Assembly (NCBI GenBank): GCA_026421135.1
Contig: JAPKCR010000034.1
Location: forward strand, 1-9,969
Origin: Sulfitobacter sp.
Lineage (GTDB): Bacteria > Pseudomonadota > Alphaproteobacteria > Rhodobacterales > Rhodobacteraceae
Direction of reading: 5' to 3'
DNA length: 9,969 nucleotides
The stretch's first letter is position 1; the number at the start of each line of letters is the position of its first letter. Below, in pieces: positions 6,712 through 9,969 of this stretch. The position numbers and the translations under genes were made by a program. The notes under the pieces are model-generated. The model saw only the letters and a list, made by a program, of their open reading frames with translations. It was not told where the DNA came from and did no database searches.

Positions 6712-6768
6712 GGTGGCTGCTTCCTTATAAGGGGGAGGTTTGCGTTTGGCGGATCAATATCAGCCACC
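6712..6768 (-). promoter_or_regulatory. Inverted repeat enclosing the tkt ribosome site
   Basis: GGTGGCTG (6712-6719) and CAGCCACC (6761-6768) are perfect 8-bp arms. On the tkt mRNA the 3' arm is the spacer between the Shine-Dalgarno and the GTG start codon, and the 41-base loop contains the Shine-Dalgarno. The loop also holds the ten-base palindrome CCTTATAAGG (6723-6732), which overlaps the ribosome site. Such a structure could modulate tkt translation. It is conjectural, because a long loop weakens the pairing. Confidence 0.35.
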
Positions 6769-6949
6769 CCGCAAAGATCAAGGGCAACCGCCGTCGGCAG
6801 ATTTCCTCGCGTGAACAGCCCGCCCCAAGGTGTTGTTCTTAAAGGGGCAGTAATTCACTCTTCGTTTGGGTAGGATTGGCCCCAACAGCGTTGACTACCG
6901 ATTCGATGGTTGGCAAACAGCATAGAACGATTTGCGAGGGACATTGGGC

Positions 6950-7471
6950 ATGAGCGACATAGAAGAAATGCAGGGCCGTATTCTGGCCGCGATGGAGCGG
7001 GCATCCCGTGGGTTGGAAAAACTTGGTGTCGCCAAGGAAAGCGGCACCGATCTGTCACAAGCGCTGGAAGACGAACGCCTTGCCAATGCGCAGCTGACGG
7101 AACGCGTTAAGACTCTCAAAGACCGGCTTGAGGCCGAGACCGCCGAAGTGCAGGCCAAACTAGACGCCGCCACAGCCAAACTAACTGCGGCCGAGGCCAA
7201 GCTAACACAAGAGAGCGACACCGACACCCGCATGACCAAGCTGGACGTTGAATTGCAGCAGGTGCGCCGCGCCAATGCCAAACTCTCCGAGGCCTGCGCC
7301 GCATTGCGCAAGGCAAACGAAGAGGGCGTCGGCGATCCGGACCTCATCAACGCCGCCATGCAGGCCGAGCTAGACGCCCTGCGCGCCGCCCGAACCGCTG
7401 AAATCGCCGAGGCAGACGCGATCTTGTCTGCCCTTACCCCACTTGTTGAATCCGCGCAGGAGAACGCCTGA
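6950..7471 (+). CDS. Coiled-coil protein of unknown function, translationally coupled to zapA
   Basis: Encodes 173 residues, almost all helical and rich in Ala, Glu, Lys and Leu. A long coiled coil spans about residues 36-125. A separate C-terminal helix (about 131-168, DPDLINAAMQAELDALRAAR onward) follows a short GVGDP break and may be the more conserved interaction part. There is no signal peptide or membrane segment. The start is ATG 6950, with GAGGG (6936-6940) nine bases upstream. A TTG at 6932 would lack a good ribosome site. Its stop codon overlaps the zapA start (TGATG), which implies coupled expression and argues for a division-related role. It could be an analogue of the coiled-coil protein ZapB, which works with ZapA at the Z ring in gammaproteobacteria. 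No sequence homology to ZapB is claimed. The function is not recognised. Confidence 0.85.
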   Translation: MSDIEEMQGRILAAMERASRGLEKLGVAKESGTDLSQALEDERLANAQLTERVKTLKDRLEAETAEVQAKLDAATAKLTAAEAKLTQESDTDTRMTKLDVELQQVRRANAKLSEACAALRKANEEGVGDPDLINAAMQAELDALRAARTAEIAEADAILSALTPLVESAQENA

Positions 7472-7863
7472 TGCCCGAAGTCACTATTTCCATCGGCGGT
7501 CGCCAGTTCGAAGTTGCCTGCCAAGAGGGCGAAGAAAGCTATCTGCATGCCGCCGCCAAAATGCTGGACGACGAGGCGCAGGTGTTATCCGATCAGGTCG
7601 GGCGCATGCCAGAGGCGCGGATGCTGTTGATGGCAGGCCTTTTGCTGGCCGATAAGACCGCCAGCGTCGAAGACCAGATCAGCGAAGTTCGCGCTGAGTT
7701 GGCTGAACGAGAAGCCGAAATTGCAGGGTTGCGCAACGTGGTGGTTGAACCCGAACGCGTCGAAGTCCCTGTGATCCCGCAGTCAGTCAATGACGGTTTG
7801 GCCGAAATGGCCGCCCGCGCGGAGGCATTGGCCCAAGAGATTGAGGACAAGGCTGCAAACTAG
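7471..7863 (+). CDS. zapA: Cell division protein ZapA
   Basis: Encodes 130 residues. ZapA is a cytoplasmic protein that binds and cross-links FtsZ filaments at the division ring. The N-terminal domain starts VTISIGGRQFEVAC (4-17), the typical ZapA opening, followed by the helix EEEYL-like EESYLHAAAKMLDDE (21-35) and the hydrophobic helix ARMLLMAGLLLADK (49-62). A coiled coil of about residues 66-90 comes next. The C-terminal tail (91-130) is acidic and longer than in E. coli ZapA. The ATG overlaps the preceding stop by one base, and CAGGAGA (7458-7463) provides the ribosome site. In many proteobacteria the 6S RNA gene follows zapA. Here only 95 bases separate it from a convergent gene, so that arrangement is absent. 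Confidence 0.92.
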   Translation: MPEVTISIGGRQFEVACQEGEESYLHAAAKMLDDEAQVLSDQVGRMPEARMLLMAGLLLADKTASVEDQISEVRAELAEREAEIAGLRNVVVEPERVEVPVIPQSVNDGLAEMAARAEALAQEIEDKAAN

Positions 7864-7907
7864 CCATGAATGCGACCGAAAATAGATCGGGCTGGGGTTA
7901 TCTTTTT

Positions 7908-7944
7908 CAGCAATGCACCTGACAGATTTTCAGGTGCATTGCTG
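7908..7944. repeat. Perfect 15-bp inverted repeat between convergent zapA and antiporter genes
   Basis: CAGCAATGCACCTGA (7908-7922) and TCAGGTGCATTGCTG (7930-7944) are exact reverse complements around a seven-base loop. The repeat sits 44 bases after the zapA stop and 14 bases after the antiporter stop. Neither strand has a T run after the stem, so it is not a standard intrinsic terminator. It may still mark the 3' ends of both convergent mRNAs, for example as a stabilising stem. Confidence 0.6.
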
Positions 7945-7958
7945 CATTATCCGCCCTC

Positions 7959-8879
7959 TTACCCCTGCGCCATCACGACATAGCCAGCATAGCCCGCCAA
8001 AAGCACCAGCCCTATCCCACGGCCAATCACTGCACGCTTTAGCAACAGTGCAGTTAGGACAAGCGAGGCGGCAATCATCACGGGCAAGTCGAACGTTATA
8101 AAACGGTCTGCAACGGGGATCGGCTTAATTATGGCAGTGATGCCTAAGATTCCCAACACGTTAAAGATGTTCGATCCGATCACGTTGCCAATTGCGATCT
8201 CTGACTGGCGACGGAACGCCGCCACAACCGATGTGGCCAATTCGGGCAGGGACGTGCCAACCGCGACGATTGTAAGGCCGATAAATGCCTCTGACAGGCC
8301 CACATCGCGTGCTATCGATACGGATCCGTCGACCAGAAACCGCGCCCCGAAAATCAACGCGATCAAACCGGCCATAATCCAAAGGATACACACCATCGCC
8401 TTGGGCTTTTCTATGTCGTCAGCCGCGTTCTCAAACGGATCTCCGGGCATCAGATAGGCCCAGAAAAGATAGCCGATCAAACCAGACAACAGCAGCGCAC
8501 CAGCCAGCCTTCCGAATTCGGCCGCCAAGAAAATCGGTACAAGGGCAAGGGCCGCCAAAACCATCACGCCGGTGTCACGGCGCAGGGTGGCACCGGAGAC
8601 CCGGATCGGCCAGACGAGGGCTGTGATGCCCATGATCAGTGCGATATTTGCGATGTTGGACCCGACGATATTGCCAATCGCAATGTCAGGCACCCCGCGC
8701 CATGCGGCATTGACCGAAACCAATAACTCAGGTGTCGAGGTACCAAACCCCACGACCGTCAACCCGATCAAAAGCGGTGACATCGCCAATCGTTGCGCAA
8801 TCCCGACGCTACCTCGCACCAGTGCTTCGCCACCCAAAAACAGGCACAAAAGCCCGGCCGCAACATAGATGTAATCCAA
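7959..8879 (-). CDS. CaCA-family sodium/calcium antiporter (YrbG-like)
   Basis: Encodes about 306 residues from the preferred start. Members exchange Na+ (sometimes with K+) for Ca2+ across the inner membrane, usually exporting Ca2+. The two internal alpha repeats are clear. Repeat 1 has GFGTSTPEL at about 44-52 and GNIVGSNIANI at about 69-79. Repeat 2 has VAVGTSLPEL at about 205-214 and GNVIGSNIFNV at about 231-241. The Glu in each GTS-PEL motif is the expected ion ligand. About ten hydrophobic segments fill the protein. The start is uncertain because there is no in-frame ATG. TTG at 8879, with GGGA eight bases before it, gives the usual N-terminus DYIYVAAGLLCLFLGGEALV. The open frame continues upstream to a TTG at 8945, but the extra residues look non-coding. 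The gene is convergent with zapA. Confidence 0.9.
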   Translation of the reverse strand: MDYIYVAAGLLCLFLGGEALVRGSVGIAQRLAMSPLLIGLTVVGFGTSTPELLVSVNAAWRGVPDIAIGNIVGSNIANIALIMGITALVWPIRVSGATLRRDTGVMVLAALALVPIFLAAEFGRLAGALLLSGLIGYLFWAYLMPGDPFENAADDIEKPKAMVCILWIMAGLIALIFGARFLVDGSVSIARDVGLSEAFIGLTIVAVGTSLPELATSVVAAFRRQSEIAIGNVIGSNIFNVLGILGITAIIKPIPVADRFITFDLPVMIAASLVLTALLLKRAVIGRGIGLVLLAGYAGYVVMAQG

Positions 8880-9066
8880 AGTGAATGTCCCATGGCGAAT
8901 GATCCGCCTGCACCGCAAATGGGGGCTGGTGGGTGGTCCGCACAAGGGGGAAATAGGGGTGGGCTGAAAATAATTTCAACCATTCGTCAAGCGCTAGGTC
9001 TCGTGCCTAAGTTTCTGAGGACCAGAGCGACGGAAGTCCGGTCTGAACCAGCTAAACGGACGGAAA

Positions 9067-9096
9067 CGGGGCCAGCTTTTAGGCGCGCCAGCCCCG
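9067..9096 (-). terminator. Possible terminator of the bolA-grxD operon
   Basis: On the minus strand, CGGGGCTGGC (9096-9087) can pair with GCTGGCCCCG (9076-9067), using two G-U pairs and a ten-base loop. TTTCC follows, a weak U tract. The stem begins 7 bases after the grxD stop. On the plus strand the two wobble positions become mismatches, so the structure favours the grxD direction. The rest of the 8880-9103 gap shows nothing else I can support. Confidence 0.45.
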
Positions 9097-9103
9097 CAAT
9101 GCG

Positions 9104-9466
9104 TTAGCCGTTGGCTTCGCGGATTTTGTCAGCTGCGTCTTGGTCGAACTTGACACCGTTTTCGGTGAACAAGGCGTCCAATTCACCAGACAGGGTCATT
9201 TCGGTGATAATATCGCAACCGCCGACGAACTCGCCCTTAACGTAAAGCTGTGGCACCGTGGGCCAATCGGAGAAGTCCTTGATGCCTTGGCGCAATGCTT
9301 CGTCGGCCAAGACGTTGACGTCGGCAAATTCGACTTCCATATAGTTCAACACACCTGCCACGCGGGACGAGAACCCGCATTGCGGCATCGCTTTGGTGCC
9401 CTTCATGAACAGCACAACGTCATTGGATGTGATGGTTTCTTTGATTTGTGTAGCTGCATCGGTCAT
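9104..9466 (-). CDS. grxD: Monothiol glutaredoxin Grx4 type (CGFS)
   Basis: Encodes 120 residues, one glutaredoxin domain. The monothiol active site CGFS is at 30-33, within MPQCGFSS. Other family motifs are Lys22 in FMKGTK, WPTVPQLY at 68-75 with the cis-proline, and GGCDI at 82-86 for glutathione binding. CGFS glutaredoxins bind a 2Fe-2S cluster with glutathione, deliver or store Fe-S clusters, and pair with BolA proteins. This matches the bolA gene two places upstream in the same operon. The ATG overlaps the stop of the preceding 81-residue gene (ATGA), showing translational coupling. The C-terminal extension (about 105-120, FDQDAADKIREANG) is slightly longer than in E. coli GrxD. The protein is cytoplasmic. 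Confidence 0.96.
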   Translation of the reverse strand: MTDAATQIKETITSNDVVLFMKGTKAMPQCGFSSRVAGVLNYMEVEFADVNVLADEALRQGIKDFSDWPTVPQLYVKGEFVGGCDIITEMTLSGELDALFTENGVKFDQDAADKIREANG

Positions 9467-9708
9467 TTCGATTTGTCCTTTGGTATAAAGCGTTTGGCGT
9501 ATTCTTGGGGGTCGCGGGGAATGCGATAGGTGGTCTGATGTCCGCCCCCGCCACCGCCCGAGTGATAGGTTGTTTCGATCTCGTGGTAGCCCTTGCCGGG
9601 TTTGGATCCGCGTTCGGTGCCGCGGGTGTGGCGCAGCGATTGAAGGCCGCGCAGCACCGCTACGATCAGCACCAGAACACTCAGGATCACCACAAGAGAC
9701 AGGTCCAT
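9463..9708 (-). CDS. Small single-pass membrane protein between bolA and grxD
   Basis: Encodes 81 residues. Residues about 4-19 form one hydrophobic helix (LSLVVILSVLVLIVAV), followed by a basic stretch (RGLQSLRHTRGTERGSK), so the C-terminus is probably cytoplasmic by the positive-inside rule. A flexible glycine run of six (51-56), flanked by Ser and His (YHSGGGGGGHQ), leads to a conserved-looking tail, TYRIPRDPQEYAKRFIPK. The ATG is four bases after the bolA stop, and the stop overlaps the grxD start by four bases (ATGA). It is therefore almost certainly translated together with BolA and the glutaredoxin. I do not recognise the family. A membrane anchor or adaptor for the BolA-Grx4 complex is a guess from position only. 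Confidence 0.85.
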   Translation of the reverse strand: MDLSLVVILSVLVLIVAVLRGLQSLRHTRGTERGSKPGKGYHEIETTYHSGGGGGGHQTTYRIPRDPQEYAKRFIPKDKSK

Positions 9709-9712
9709 AAGA

Positions 9713-9949
9713 TCAATCCGGTGCCTTGGTTGTCAGGGCCAGCGCGTGCAATTCCCCACTTGGGCCGTCCATTCTGCCCTTAAGCGCGGCATAGACGGCG
9801 CGTTGCTGCTGCACGCGGTTTTTCCCGCGAAAACTTTCGTCGATGACCATTGCGGCCATGTGCACACCGTCGTTGCCTTCGACTTTGATTTGGGCATTTG
9901 GAAAGGTCTCGCGCAGAAGGTCTTCGATTTCGCTGGCTTGCATCGGCAT
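9713..9949 (-). CDS. bolA: BolA-family protein (IbaG-like)
   Basis: Encodes 78 residues, a short single-domain BolA protein. BolA proteins form complexes with CGFS glutaredoxins that bridge or pass on 2Fe-2S clusters. The sequence shows the order expected of the family: helix EIEDLLRETFP, strand and loop VEGNDGVHM with His30 in the cluster-ligand loop, then FRGKNRVQQQRAVYAAL (40-56). LHALALTT follows, with the invariant His68. The GNDG-VH loop resembles IbaG more than E. coli BolA. Start choice: ATG 9949 has GGAG eight bases upstream, while the ATG at 9943 would be too far away. It is the first gene visible in the operon with the 81-residue protein and grxD. Older names call it a transcriptional regulator, but the partner gene here favours an iron-sulfur role. 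Confidence 0.93.
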   Translation of the reverse strand: MPMQASEIEDLLRETFPNAQIKVEGNDGVHMAAMVIDESFRGKNRVQQQRAVYAALKGRMDGPSGELHALALTTKAPD

Positions 9950-9969
9950 AGGTGCGGCTCCGTTCGGTT

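Noticed and set aside
6712..6949. A structured RNA gene between tkt and the coiled-coil gene
   Set aside because: Several short GC stems (for example GCCCC/GGGGC) can be drawn on both strands, but they compete with one another and match no RNA family I can recognise. A TTGACT at 6891-6896 has no acceptable -10 at normal spacing.
7864..7958. 6S RNA (ssrS) gene after zapA
   Set aside because: 6S RNA often follows zapA, but only 95 bases lie here before a convergent gene, and the sequence is dominated by a simple 15-bp hairpin. It is too short for a roughly 160-base RNA.
8892..9107. Plus-strand frame of 71 residues starting MANDPPAPQ
   Set aside because: It spans the whole gap between the antiporter and grxD, but it has no ribosome site and shows weak third-base GC bias. 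It overlaps the grxD stop and its possible terminator and reads like random sequence in its second half.

Overview
The window looks like chromosomal housekeeping DNA of a marine-type alphaproteobacterium, most likely a Rhodobacterales (Roseobacter-group) member. This rests on protein style: the coaD, transketolase and tandem gap products, a coiled-coil gene fused by a one-base overlap to zapA, and a bolA - small membrane protein - monothiol glutaredoxin operon. It also rests on moderate-to-high GC and strong AGGA-type ribosome sites. I see no insertion sequence, phage, CRISPR, tRNA or rRNA gene.

Layout. Bases 50-1086 (+) hold a two-CBS-domain protein and coaD (coenzyme A synthesis). Bases 1102-3439 (-) hold two class I glyceraldehyde-3-phosphate dehydrogenase genes of identical length. 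Between them lies a 47-residue, single-helix membrane microprotein at 2228-2371 that is easy to miss. Bases 3631-4623 (+) hold a DUF808/YedI-type multi-pass membrane protein. It ends at a strong bidirectional terminator shared with the convergent transketolase gene (4696-6711, -). Divergent from tkt is the pair coiled-coil protein + zapA (6950-7863, +), then a convergent CaCA-type Na+/Ca2+ antiporter (7959-8879, -). The right end (9104-9949, -) is a tight operon in the order bolA, small membrane protein, grxD.

How it fits together. gap, gap and tkt are central-carbon enzymes around glyceraldehyde-3-phosphate. The two gap products differ at the residue that selects NAD over NADP: Asp36 in the downstream copy, Ala36 in the upstream copy. 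One may serve glycolysis and the other gluconeogenesis or NADPH balance. A repeated LacI-family-like operator with the core TGTTAGCG occurs once on the predicted -10 of the downstream gap gene and twice, in tandem, upstream of the predicted promoter of the other gap gene. This suggests one sugar-phosphate-responsive regulator acting oppositely on the two paralogues, and perhaps also on the divergent DUF808 gene.

The most notable unexplained items are this operator set, the gap-associated microprotein, the 81-residue membrane protein inside the BolA/Grx4 operon, the uncharacterised coiled-coil partner of ZapA, and several strong inverted repeats at gene starts and ends. No clearly new multi-gene system is visible. 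All coordinates were read by eye and no database was searched.
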